Assembly: GCA_963579025.1 (NCBI GenBank)
Contig: CAUZFZ010000110.1
Location: forward strand, 1 to 36,119
Direction of reading: 5' to 3'
Source of the DNA: CAUZFZ01 sp963579025
GTDB lineage: Bacteria; Planctomycetota; Planctomycetia; Planctomycetales; Planctomycetaceae
Length of the DNA stretch: 36,119 nucleotides
The position numbers and the translations under genes were made by a program. Numbering within the stretch: position 1 is the first letter of the stretch; the number at the start of each line of letters is the position of its first letter. Positions 17,655 to 26,066 of this stretch are shown piece by piece. Under the pieces are notes generated by a model, which worked only from the letters and a program-made list of their open reading frames with translations, made no database searches and had not been told where the DNA came from.

Positions 17655-18101
17655 ATGACACAACCCGCCCCGGAACCCATACCGCCAGAAGAACTGCCAG
17701 ACCTCGCACGTCGCGTCGTCAGCGAGGACCGTTTTCCGTATCTGGCCACAATCGACGGCGACCAGCCGCGACTGCGTCCTGTCTCGCCGGTGCGGACGGA
17801 CGGCTTCACCGTCTACGTGGCGAATCTAAGGAGTTACCACAAAACCGGTGAGATCGAAGCCAATCCGAAAGTCGAGCTTTGCTATCTGGACGCGAAGCAC
17901 GACCAGGTCCGCATCACGGGCACGGCGACAATTGTGACCGAACGCAGCGTGCTGCAGGAGATCTGGGACGGAAACCCACTGATGCGCCAATACCTGGGCT
18001 CGCTCGATAATCCCGAGCTGATTGTCTATCGGATCGTGCCGACTCGTGTGCGATTCATGCGTGAGTGGGCACTGGAGTATCACGACGTGCCGCTCGAATG
18101 A
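17655..18101 (+). CDS. Pyridoxamine 5'-phosphate oxidase-fold flavin-binding protein
   Basis: A 148-aa protein with the small split-barrel FMN/F420-binding fold. Visible features are FPYLATIDGDQPRLRPVSPV (strands 1-2), GFTVYVANLRSYHKTGEIEANPKVELCYLD (a conserved K-x-x-x-I-x-x-N-P-x-V block) and VRITGTATIV. Such proteins bind FMN, F420 or heme; this one lacks the full PdxH substrate residues, so it is not PdxH. ATG 17655 follows GGAAG by 5-6 nt; a TTG 12 bp upstream is less likely. It converges on the ECF sigma factor gene with a 48-bp gap. Confidence 0.88.
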   Translation: MTQPAPEPIPPEELPDLARRVVSEDRFPYLATIDGDQPRLRPVSPVRTDGFTVYVANLRSYHKTGEIEANPKVELCYLDAKHDQVRITGTATIVTERSVLQEIWDGNPLMRQYLGSLDNPELIVYRIVPTRVRFMREWALEYHDVPLE

Positions 18102-18149
18102 TGCAGAGGGCTCTCGTAGCGTGAGCAGCGATTGACCAGACAATCGGCC

Positions 18150-18731
18150 TCAGGTGCTCGACGCTTTTTCGCGGAGCTGTTCGCGGGCGCGGCTGAGGGT
18201 TGGACCGACCGAATTCTCGGGGACATTCAGCTTCTCGCCGATCTCGCGGTACGACCGACCTTCCAGGTGATACAGGCGGACAATGGACGCGTCCCGCTCG
18301 GACAGTCCTTCCAGCATGCGGCCGACCTCGTCCGAATCATCCAGGCGTTTCATTTCGTAATTACTCGACGCGCTGGCCTGGTCGAGCGACGACTGATGTG
18401 CTTCCACATGGCCCATCGCCTCGGCAGTTCTTCGGCGGGCGATCTCGCGGACGACAATGCGACGGGCGACCACAGTCAGGTAAGTGGCCAGTGAGCACTT
18501 CCCGCGGAAGCGTCGCAGCACGGCCATTTCGTCGCCCAGAATGGTGACGAAGACGTCTGCGCACAGATCGTCGATGTCGTCGCCGGTCACTTTCACGCTG
18601 CGTGCGTGAGCCGTGTGATTGATCACATGAATGAACAGGCCAATGAAACGATCGACGAAATCTTTCCACGCACCGGATTCCCGCTCCAGGCAGCGGTTCA
18701 GCAGATTGCGATCGATTTCGGTCAGAGCCAT
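18150..18731 (-). CDS. ECF-type RNA polymerase sigma factor
   Basis: A 193-aa sigma-70-family factor. Region 2 covers about 5-95, with WKDFVDRFIGLFIHVINHTAHAR and DIDDLCADVFVTIL followed by FRGKCSLATYLTVVARRIVVREIARRR. Region 4 (about 135-190) reads LSERDASIVRLYHLEGRSYREIGEKLNVPENSVGPTLSRAREQLR, with a helix-turn-helix. The linker (about 100-130) is rich in Ser and Gln. I chose ATG 18731 (MALTEIDRNLLNRCLERESGAW); the frame opens 12 codons earlier. No anti-sigma factor is adjacent. The neighbouring divergent RND exporter, about 640 bp away, is a possible but unproven target. Confidence 0.9.
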   Translation of the reverse strand: MALTEIDRNLLNRCLERESGAWKDFVDRFIGLFIHVINHTAHARSVKVTGDDIDDLCADVFVTILGDEMAVLRRFRGKCSLATYLTVVARRIVVREIARRRTAEAMGHVEAHQSSLDQASASSNYEMKRLDDSDEVGRMLEGLSERDASIVRLYHLEGRSYREIGEKLNVPENSVGPTLSRAREQLREKASST

Positions 18732-19215
18732 GAAGAATTTGCCCGAATTCTGTACGAACTGAAACAAATCGAACAGCCAGAGTGTCCGTTGTCAGTCTCC
18801 TCTTGCTCCATTCAACTTTAGTCCCGACAGGGACTTAAGGCAATATGGTTGTACGCAGGTCGACTTACACCCTGCGTGAGTTGCCGCACCCGTTCGAGAG
18901 GGCCGATGACCCACGCTCCTGGCGCCCGCGTCCACGCAGCCGAATTCTCCGGCAATCAGCGTTTGCCACCGTCAATAATCAGCGATCGAACCGTTGGGAA
19001 GACGGCCGCGAGTGGGCCCTTCCGGCGGTGATGGGTTCTTTGCAAGGTCCGCCAGAACGGCTTCGTCGATCTAGCAGGCCCGGCCTCTGGACTCAGGCGC
19101 GAGACGGTGACATGTGTCATCGCTGGTGCCTTGCGGGTCTGCAGCGAGCCGAAGCATCCTTCCGCTGAGTCCGCGGCCATAAGCTCATCGCAGCTCTTGA
19201 ACGTCTCATGGTTGA
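18732..19215. other. Gene-free stretch upstream of the RND exporter
   Basis: About 480 bases with no convincing gene. It has a small hairpin, AGTCCCGACAGGGACT (near 18820-18836). A + strand frame at 18845-19168 and antisense frames give Arg-rich translations without recognisable domains. The stretch could hold the divergent promoters for the sigma factor and the exporter, or the decayed remains of a gene whose tail persists just downstream. Confidence 0.4.
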
Positions 19216-19371
19216 CACATCCCCCCACAGCGGCGAGCGTGGTGGAACGCCAATACCACGGGCAAAGATGAGGCGTACCAACGGGCCACGGAAGCTCAGA
19301 AGCGGATCAATGTCGAGCTGTCGGATCGCCATACTCCAGAAAACGAACACGTTTACTTGAAGGTCCGCTGA
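19216..19371 (+). pseudogene. Possible gene-tail remnant fused to the exporter start
   Basis: An open frame of 51 codons bounded by stops, with no ATG, GTG or TTG start. Its last 35 residues (from KDEAYQRATEAQKRIN to the end LKVR) have the mixed charge and codon pattern of real protein, unlike shadow frames nearby. Its TGA stop (19369-19371) directly abuts the GTG start of the exporter, as in coupled operon genes. The simplest reading is the 3' end of a decayed or frameshifted upstream gene. I do not recognise the protein, and chance is possible. Confidence 0.25.
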
Positions 19372-21738
19372 GTGATTCTCGCTCGACTAGTCCGGTTCGC
19401 GATCCAACGTCCCAATCTGGTTCGGTGTGCGCTGGTTGTAGTGACGGTACTTGCCGGATTCGCGGCGACGCATCTCGAGTTCGACTTCTCTCCACAGTCG
19501 ATCTTCGAGAGCACCGGAGACCTGCTGGAAAAATCTGAGGAACACCGGCAGGCGTTCGGTTACGAGGACTCGATCCTCGTGGTCGCGTTGAACTCGCAGA
19601 CGGAACGTGATGTCGTTCAGCCAGAAACGCTGAGCTGGTTATTAACCGTTGGCCGGTTGATTACGGACATCGACTCGGTCGAGCGTGTCGATTCAATAGC
19701 CACGTTGTCTCAACCAAAGCTGGACTTCGGAAGCGGGTTGGAGTGGACCCTCGTCCCTGTTCTGGATGAGCCTCCGGTCAATGCGATTCAGACCGAGCAG
19801 GTGCGTTTACTGCTGGATCGGTTGCGACTGCTGAACGGGTCACTGATCAGTGCGGACCGGCGTCTGGCGGCGATCATCGTCTTCCTGGATCCGGACACGC
19901 GAGACTATCACGCCTCACGGCGGCTGATTGAGGCCATTGAGTCGGTCATCGACCAGACACATCCCCCGGAGGGCTACACGACACTGTTGGGGGGCATGCC
20001 GATGATCCGTGTGGATGCCGTGCGCCATCTGCAGGCGGATCAGCTCATCATGTTCCCACTGTCGACGGCAGCATTCCTGCTGATTCTCGTGGTGATGTTT
20101 CGCGGACCGGCCGGCACTGTGGCGCCACTGGTCGCGGTCTGCGGTGGAGTCGTCTGGACTCTGGGAATGATGGCAGTCACGTCGCAGACATTCAGCCTGC
20201 TCAGCAACGTGATGCCCACATTGCTGCTGGTTGTCGGCGTCTCTAACTGTGTTCATATCCTGAGCCGATACGCGGAAGAGTCCGCTCGCAATCCCGGCAA
20301 TCGCATTGTCACGCTGCAACGCACGATGACGGAAATGGCATCGACCTGCCTGCTGACGTTTCTGACGACGGCCATTGGATTCGCCAGCCTGATCGCGGCC
20401 CGGTCCGTGCTTCTGCAGCGGTTCAGCGTGCAGACGACACTTGGCATGGTGTGTCAGTATTTCAGCGTGCTGTTGTTCCTTACCGTGCTGCTTCCGCTGT
20501 TTCGGCCTCCGAAGCCAGCTCGGCAGCAGCAGCGTGCGGCTGATGCGACATCCGAGCGTCGGACGATCATGGACCGACTCGCCGACCTGGTGATTCGTCG
20601 GCCACGTGCGATTCTCTGCGGTTCGCTGCTGCTGGTTGTCGCGTGTGCTGTGATTGCCCGCGGAGTCAGCGTCAATTCGCGGATGATCGACATCTACGAC
20701 GAGTCGCATCCATCCATGCAGACGATCCACACGCTGGAACGGCAGTTAGCCGGAGTTCTGCCTTTGGAAATACACATCGAGTCCGTTGGCAGTGATGGGT
20801 TGCTGAATCCAGATGTAATGCAGGCGGTGCGTGAGTTCACGCGGGATGCGTCACGCGAAGAACATGTCACACTGGTGCGTTCCTGGGTCGACGTGTACCA
20901 GCAGGCGCATGAGTTACTGGCACTCAATCCAGCCGCTGACGAGTCGCCCTTGAGTGAGGCGTCGATCGGGCGCATCAGTCAGTTGCTTGATCGGTTCAGC
21001 GACGCCGCGGCTACTGGTGCATTTCTTACAGCGGACCGACGGTCGGGACGGATACTCATGCGTGTCCACGACGTCGGCAGTCTGCAGATCGCAGCACTGG
21101 CGAAGCGTCTTGAGCAGAAGCTGACCGAGTCACTGCCGCCCGACAGCCACATCGACTTCTATTTTACCGGTGACGCGTGGCTGCACACGGTGAGCCTGGA
21201 CGACTTCGTCAGTGACCTGTTCCGGTCGCTGCTGGCGGCTTCGCTGATCATCTTTGCGGTCATCGCGCTGCTGTTCCGCTCGGCCCGCGTTGGTTTGATT
21301 GCATCTATCCCGAACCTGACGCCATTGATCGTGACGGTCGGGTATATGGGACTGCGTGGTTACGACATGACGGGCGGCAACGTGATCGTATTTGCGATCA
21401 GCCTGGGCATCGCCGTGGACGATACGATTCATTTTCTGAGTCGATTTCGCGAAGAACTGCAGAAGCACTCCGACGGCACGCAGCAGGACATCCTGGCGAA
21501 TGCTCTGCGGCGTACATTTGCGGGCAGCGGTCATGCGATTCTGATGACCACGATTCTGATCATCTGCGGACTGTCCGTACTGATGCTGTCGGACTTTGTG
21601 CCGACGCGCCGGTTCGCCGAATTGACCTCCGTCACCATGCTGGCGGCGCTGGTGGGCGACCTGCTGCTGCTACCGGCCTGTCTGCTGTTGTTCTGGAAGC
21701 GGGACACCGTCCAGCCTGACACCGACAACCACACGTAG
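19372..21738 (+). CDS. RND superfamily exporter (MMPL/HpnN-like)
   Basis: A 788-aa inner-membrane transporter with two repeated halves. Each has one leading transmembrane helix (about 14-34 and 412-432), a large extracytoplasmic loop and a block of about five helices, giving about 12 segments. The second block carries GIAVDDTIHFLSRFREE, the proton-relay-type motif of this family; the first block has the degenerate counterpart VVGVSNCVHILSRYAEE. Members export lipids, hopanoids or other hydrophobic cargo. The GTG start at 19372 has AAGGT upstream and follows directly on a TGA stop. The TAG stop lies in the edge of a 31-bp inverted repeat. No membrane-fusion or outer-membrane partner is adjacent, and the cargo is unknown. 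Confidence 0.92.
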   Translation: MILARLVRFAIQRPNLVRCALVVVTVLAGFAATHLEFDFSPQSIFESTGDLLEKSEEHRQAFGYEDSILVVALNSQTERDVVQPETLSWLLTVGRLITDIDSVERVDSIATLSQPKLDFGSGLEWTLVPVLDEPPVNAIQTEQVRLLLDRLRLLNGSLISADRRLAAIIVFLDPDTRDYHASRRLIEAIESVIDQTHPPEGYTTLLGGMPMIRVDAVRHLQADQLIMFPLSTAAFLLILVVMFRGPAGTVAPLVAVCGGVVWTLGMMAVTSQTFSLLSNVMPTLLLVVGVSNCVHILSRYAEESARNPGNRIVTLQRTMTEMASTCLLTFLTTAIGFASLIAARSVLLQRFSVQTTLGMVCQYFSVLLFLTVLLPLFRPPKPARQQQRAADATSERRTIMDRLADLVIRRPRAILCGSLLLVVACAVIARGVSVNSRMIDIYDESHPSMQTIHTLERQLAGVLPLEIHIESVGSDGLLNPDVMQAVREFTRDASREEHVTLVRSWVDVYQQAHELLALNPAADESPLSEASIGRISQLLDRFSDAAATGAFLTADRRSGRILMRVHDVGSLQIAALAKRLEQKLTESLPPDSHIDFYFTGDAWLHTVSLDDFVSDLFRSLLAASLIIFAVIALLFRSARVGLIASIPNLTPLIVTVGYMGLRGYDMTGGNVIVFAISLGIAVDDTIHFLSRFREELQKHSDGTQQDILANALRRTFAGSGHAILMTTILIICGLSVLMLSDFVPTRRFAELTSVTMLAALVGDLLLLPACLLLFWKRDTVQPDTDNHT

Positions 21739-21815
21739 GCCGGAACAAGCTCCGCGCAGTTCCGGCAGTGATTGCGAGGTCGCGCCGGAACTGCGCGGAG
21801 CTTGTTCCGGCCTAC
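21735..21815. repeat. Perfect 31-bp inverted repeat (family A, paired copy)
   Basis: The left arm 21735-21765 (beginning GTAGGCCGGAACAAGC) and the right arm 21785-21815 are exact reverse complements over 31 bp, around a 19-nt loop. Each arm contains a smaller CCGGAAC/GTTCCGG palindrome, as in BIME-type pairs of REP units. It fills the gap between the exporter and the convergent acyltransferase gene, so it probably also serves as a bidirectional transcription barrier. The TAG stop of the exporter (21736-21738) is in the left arm. A related solo unit lies at 734-766. Confidence 0.85.
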
Positions 21816-21829
21816 TTTGCTGCCACTCG

Positions 21830-24800
21830 CTATTCCTCGCCCGCTGACGTTGAATTAAGTTCTGGCGACTCGATTTCCTCTGGCCGTTTGTAAAGCACGG
21901 CGCAGATCGCGAAATAGACCAGCAGAATCGCGGCCGCTTTGCCGATCTGTTCGACCGATTCGTAGGGACGCTTCTTCATACTGCTCCACCACGTCAGTCC
22001 CGGCAGGTCCAGCGTTGCGACGAATGCGTCTTCGTCTTGGACGCTCGACGTTCCCGTGGTGATGTCACCATCCAGAAACGCAATGAACTGCAGTTGTGGA
22101 TTGGGGCCATTACGCTCGTTTCGAAACTTCTCAACCAGGTTGATCGCCGGCATCGTGGGTCGGCCAAGGATGTCGACGACGGGGAAATCAATCGGGCCGC
22201 TGTTCGCCCCGTATGACCGGTACACGACTTCGGTGCAGACCAGCTTATCCGTTGAAGCAAAATCGAACTCGAAGTCATACGGCCGGCCGCTGTAGCTGAA
22301 GGCCCGGACAATTGCTTCATTCTTCTGCTCTTCAGTCAGGTTCGGCCGCAGCACAGCGACCGAATCGCCTCCCCCGATGGAATGTTCGAGGGTCGAGAAG
22401 ATAACTCCCTCGCTGACCGCTTCGATGATGACGTGCTCGTGGCCGTCATGGTCCTTTTGGCTGAACTCTTCCCAGTGTTTACTGACGTGCTCGTTCTGAT
22501 CCAGGCCGCGTTCTTTCAGGTCAGCGGCCGTGCCGACATAAACAGCTCCGTGTGGCCAGTAGCCCGGCAGGAACGCATTGGACAAATACCAGTTGCGGCG
22601 TTCGAGCAGAATGTCACCGGGTTTGAGCTTTGTCCGTAGATCGGCCAGTTGATCCGGAGAAATCAGTGTGTGACCTTCGTGCGGCTCGCGGATGCGAAAG
22701 TCGCCGATCCAGGTCGATATGGCTGACTGCGTCCGGTAGTGCAATCCTTTCGCGGCTTTGACGAATTCGTCCGCCGCGACCTCGGGGGAAGAAACAGATC
22801 CGGAATCCGCATAGTCTGCGATCGCCAGGTGAAACGGTTTGAAGTCGTCTGACTTCAGTCCGTGTTTCTCAAACAGCCCCAGTCTGACGAGTCCACGATA
22901 GTAAGCGTGCGCATCACTGAGCATCGCGTTGTTACGACGGCTGGACAGCCGGTACTTGATCGAGTCGTAGAAGTCCGCGGGGATGCCCCACAGCTCCTCG
23001 GGTTCATTCAGGCGAACGACGATCTCGGGGCTTTCATCAAATCGCTGCACGAGTCGATACGACGTCTCGTAGAGGACCGTCGCCGCGGCGAAGTTCAGTA
23101 GAAACGATCGCAGTTTCGATCGTTCGTTGCCCACTTCCGAGTGCCGCTGGTATTTCCAGAGGATGCGAAACATCGCATCTCGATAACCGAGATAACGTCT
23201 CATCATCTCGCGAACCATGTCGTTGTCGGTCTGTCGGGTGAAGTCCCGCGCGCCCGCATTCAGCTCTTCATGAAAACGGCTGACATCCCCCCTCAGCTCC
23301 GCCACTTCCAGAATGACTTGCCGCAGTGCCTTCTCGTCTCCATCCAGTTGACTCTCCAGTTGCGGCTCGGACATGCGCTTGAGATCAAGCCCCGCGCCCC
23401 GTAGTGGTTTATCGAAGAACCAGTACCAGCCCACCCAGCCCGTGCCTCCCACAACCGCGAAGAACAGGGCCCACGCTGCAATCGGTTTCAACAGCGGAAG
23501 TCTGGACGGTCGCGACGGCACTTCAGGCCGTGGCGCTATGGCAGCGAATTCTTCAGCCATGCCATTTAACGTCTGACGCAACTCGTCCTGCTGTCCGCGG
23601 AGCTTCTGCAACTGCTCCCGTCGAAGCAGTGCCAGAACCTGATGACACAACACCGATCCAGTCACTTTCGCGCGTCGCCAGTATTGCAGCGCAAACACAC
23701 CCGCGAACGGCATCGAAAACATGGTCAGGCACGTGAACCACAGCGCGAATAGCGACGACATCCACCCGCCAACGGCACCGTACCACAGCAGATATGCTGG
23801 CAGGCTGACGAGCAGACGATGAGTCGCGATGGTCACGCGACCCGGCCGATCCAGCCGCGACGCGACAGTCCGTACGAAGGCAAACGGTACGACATGAAAC
23901 AGCGAACCCAGTAATCCCGGGACGCACAACAGGATCAGCCACAGGATGTGCCAGAGCATCGTCAGCGCGATGACGAGTCCATGCCTCTGCAATACGGGCG
24001 AATCCACTTTCAGTCCGGCCGCATGCACGCCCTCACGCCACGCCGCGATCTGTTCCGCGGTCGCTTCCGTCCGCGGGCGATCGGTGGCCAGGAAGTGGTT
24101 CATGGCATCGGCGATCCGCTTTCGTTGCCGGACTGGTCCCGCACCGATCCGTCGCGCTTCAGGAGGACCAGGCACGAGTACATTCAGATCTTCCAGAAAA
24201 GGTTCCCACTCCAATTCGTCCAGATGCACGACGACCTGCTTCAGCCGCGTCTCCAGTTCTGGAGTCAACGCCCGCATGGCCTTGCGTTCGTCGCCCTCGT
24301 GCTGTTGCAGCCATTCGGACGCATCAATTGGCTCTGCGACCTGGATCCAGACGGAACTGCGAAAGCGGTCTTTCTGTTCGTAGTTCAGGCCGAGCACGAC
24401 AATCTGCAGTCCCTGGGCTCCATCGACAACCGCCTTCATCGCCATGCGCGAGGCGCCGGAACGGACCATCTCTACTTGAGTTTCATCTGTCGCCTTTCCC
24501 TCGGGAAAGATACCCAGCGCGCTCCCCTGACACAGCACGTTTGAGCCCACATCCAGGCTCTCGACATTTCGACGCACCTGTCGCGGGTCGTCCTGTCCGC
24601 GAAACGCCGGGATCATTCCCAGCGCGTACATCAACCGACCCAGCAGAGGAACCGAAAACAGCGGGTCCTTCGCCAGAAACCGCACGGGGCGCTGCGACGC
24701 GATACCGATCACGATCGGATCGACCAGCGAGTTGGGATGATTCGAGCACAGCAGCACCGGCCCGGATTGCGGGATGCGGTCCCCACCTGTGATCTCTCGT

Positions 24801-24922
24801 CGAGGGAAATACCGCCGCACCATGAAGCGCACGATGCTGCGTGTCAGATGGCCCAGGAATGAGGATTCGCTGCTGCCCGACGATTCAGTTTCCGTCATCA
24901 CGTTTGTTCTCTCGATGGCCAT
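21830..24922 (-). CDS. Fusion: PlsC-type acyltransferase + YiiX-like permuted papain domain
   Basis: A 1030-aa membrane protein. Residues about 35-260 form a lysophospholipid acyltransferase domain with NHPNSLVD (H62, D68, the H-x4-D motif), FRGQDD (107-112) and FPEGK (139-143). Several hydrophobic segments (roughly 318-345, 365-425, 480-500) and helical, charged regions follow. The C-terminal part (about 760-960) resembles the YiiX/YebB (DUF830) NlpC/P60 family with permuted papain topology: LKPGDILLERRN, PHGAVYVG with H791, and KLVCTEVV with C896 as presumed catalytic residues. A last membrane helix (about 993-1010) ends the protein. ATG 24922 has AGGA 4 nt upstream; ATG 24898 is an alternative. 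It presumably acts on membrane lipids or lipoproteins, but the substrate is unknown. Confidence 0.82.
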   Translation of the reverse strand: MAIERTNVMTETESSGSSESSFLGHLTRSIVRFMVRRYFPRREITGGDRIPQSGPVLLCSNHPNSLVDPIVIGIASQRPVRFLAKDPLFSVPLLGRLMYALGMIPAFRGQDDPRQVRRNVESLDVGSNVLCQGSALGIFPEGKATDETQVEMVRSGASRMAMKAVVDGAQGLQIVVLGLNYEQKDRFRSSVWIQVAEPIDASEWLQQHEGDERKAMRALTPELETRLKQVVVHLDELEWEPFLEDLNVLVPGPPEARRIGAGPVRQRKRIADAMNHFLATDRPRTEATAEQIAAWREGVHAAGLKVDSPVLQRHGLVIALTMLWHILWLILLCVPGLLGSLFHVVPFAFVRTVASRLDRPGRVTIATHRLLVSLPAYLLWYGAVGGWMSSLFALWFTCLTMFSMPFAGVFALQYWRRAKVTGSVLCHQVLALLRREQLQKLRGQQDELRQTLNGMAEEFAAIAPRPEVPSRPSRLPLLKPIAAWALFFAVVGGTGWVGWYWFFDKPLRGAGLDLKRMSEPQLESQLDGDEKALRQVILEVAELRGDVSRFHEELNAGARDFTRQTDNDMVREMMRRYLGYRDAMFRILWKYQRHSEVGNERSKLRSFLLNFAAATVLYETSYRLVQRFDESPEIVVRLNEPEELWGIPADFYDSIKYRLSSRRNNAMLSDAHAYYRGLVRLGLFEKHGLKSDDFKPFHLAIADYADSGSVSSPEVAADEFVKAAKGLHYRTQSAISTWIGDFRIREPHEGHTLISPDQLADLRTKLKPGDILLERRNWYLSNAFLPGYWPHGAVYVGTAADLKERGLDQNEHVSKHWEEFSQKDHDGHEHVIIEAVSEGVIFSTLEHSIGGGDSVAVLRPNLTEEQKNEAIVRAFSYSGRPYDFEFDFASTDKLVCTEVVYRSYGANSGPIDFPVVDILGRPTMPAINLVEKFRNERNGPNPQLQFIAFLDGDITTGTSSVQDEDAFVATLDLPGLTWWSSMKKRPYESVEQIGKAAAILLVYFAICAVLYKRPEEIESPELNSTSAGEE

Positions 24923-25371
24923 GATTCCTGCTCAGGCGGGAATTGCAGGATTTGATAACACCGACAGAACGTCGGCGCCGAAGAGTTACGTCTGGATCGA
25001 CTGTCGACAGGCTTTGACTACGCCCGTATTCGGAAGTGGTTTCAGACACGCATTCCAATTTCGACGGCAGAATAACCTGTTCCTGCACAAAAGACGTGCG
25101 GCCGGAGCTGTTTGTGATGTCGTCGATCAGCAATCTTTCCGCTGCGCATGGTGGGCTGTGCCGGAGAAAGATTCGCCGCTTTCCACGATATCGCGTCTGT
25201 TGCTGCGTGAATGGACCAGACACTGGTGTCGTGATAAAAGCACAGCTCACGGTCACATGACGATTCCGCGATCGGTCGTTACACGGTCGTTGGATTTCAC
25301 AATGCCCGCTGATGCCGTGTCGCGAGCGCTGTTTTCGTCTGAATCTGTCTTTAGAAAGGACCACTCATCCT
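24923..25371. other. Divergent intergenic region between acyltransferase fusion and fae
   Basis: About 450 bases between divergent genes. Frames crossing it have no domain or start support. It must contain promoters for both flanking genes. CGGTCGTT occurs twice, 14 bp apart, near 25274-25296 and might be a regulator site, but it is too short to weigh. I saw no RNA gene or repeat family member here. Confidence 0.4.
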
Positions 25372-25923
25372 ATGTCCGAACGCATCGTCCTACGTACCGG
25401 CGAATCACTGGTTGCTGGCGGCCCTCCGTTCACTGCTGCTGAGCCGGAAGTTGTGATCGGCGAGTTGGATGGCCCGGTCGGCACAGCGCTTGCCACTCTC
25501 ACTGGGGATCAGTCGATGGGGCACTCCAAGGTGTTTGCCATCCTGAACACGGACATCCAGGTGCGTCCCGTGACGCTGTGCGTCAGCAAGGTCACAGTCA
25601 AGAGCAGCCGCTATACGAACATCCTGATGGGGACGGTTCAGGCGGCGATCGCCAACGGCGTATTGGACGCCGTCCGCGCCGGAGACATCCCAAAAGAGAA
25701 GGCCAACGACCTGGGGATCATCTGCAGTGTCTGGCTCAACCCGGGCGTAGCGACCGATGACAACCTCGATCACAAGGCCCTCTTTGACATCCACCGAAAA
25801 GCCATGGCTCAGGCAATCCACAAAGCCATGGCGTGCGAACCGTCGATCGACTGGCTCCTGGAAAATCAGGACAAGATCACGCACAAGTACTATCAGATGG
25901 GATTGGATGGCAAGTTACCGTGA
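25372..25923 (+). CDS. fae: Formaldehyde-activating enzyme family protein (Fae)
   Basis: Fae condenses formaldehyde with tetrahydromethanopterin to methylene-H4MPT, the entry of the H4MPT-linked C1 oxidation route found in methylotrophs and many planctomycetes. This 183-aa protein is Fae throughout: GESLVAGGPPFTAAEPEVVIGELDGPVGTAL (10-40), VSKVTVK (71-77), MGTVQAAIANGVLDAV (86-101) and AHKA-type helices near 140-160. As I recall the M. extorquens enzyme (GNEVAHIDLIIGPRG, catalytic His17), the His position here is Glu (E24, in AAEPEVVIG), so activity may differ. ATG 25372 has AAGGA 11 nt upstream. No other H4MPT gene is in the window. The gene name denotes family membership only. Confidence 0.88.
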   Translation: MSERIVLRTGESLVAGGPPFTAAEPEVVIGELDGPVGTALATLTGDQSMGHSKVFAILNTDIQVRPVTLCVSKVTVKSSRYTNILMGTVQAAIANGVLDAVRAGDIPKEKANDLGIICSVWLNPGVATDDNLDHKALFDIHRKAMAQAIHKAMACEPSIDWLLENQDKITHKYYQMGLDGKLP

Positions 25924-25945
25924 CGTCCGCCGTGAATCGATGGAT

Positions 25946-26008
25946 GTAGCCGAACTCGCCAGAGTTTGGCTTCCCCGGGTCCGGCCAAAGTCTGGCGACT
26001 TCGGCTAC
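25946..26008. repeat. Inverted repeat between fae and the dehydrogenase gene (family D)
   Basis: The 25-nt arms 25946-25970 (GTAGCCGAACTCGCCAGAG...) and 25984-26008 (...CTCGGCGA-type complement ending CGGCTAC) pair with two mismatches around a 13-nt loop. It starts 22 bp after the fae stop and ends 58 bp before the stop of the convergent dehydrogenase gene. It is probably a bidirectional terminator, although without a U-tract, and looks like another dispersed palindrome family. Confidence 0.75.
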
Positions 26009-26066
26009 CCCTCAAAACATGACTGACACAGCACCACGTTCGTGCCGCCGGACCCAAGGACTTCAT

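Noticed and set aside
18845..19168. 107-aa + strand frame; considered as a transposase remnant
   Set aside because: I could not find catalytic residues or family motifs, and the frame is Arg/Trp-rich like a shadow.
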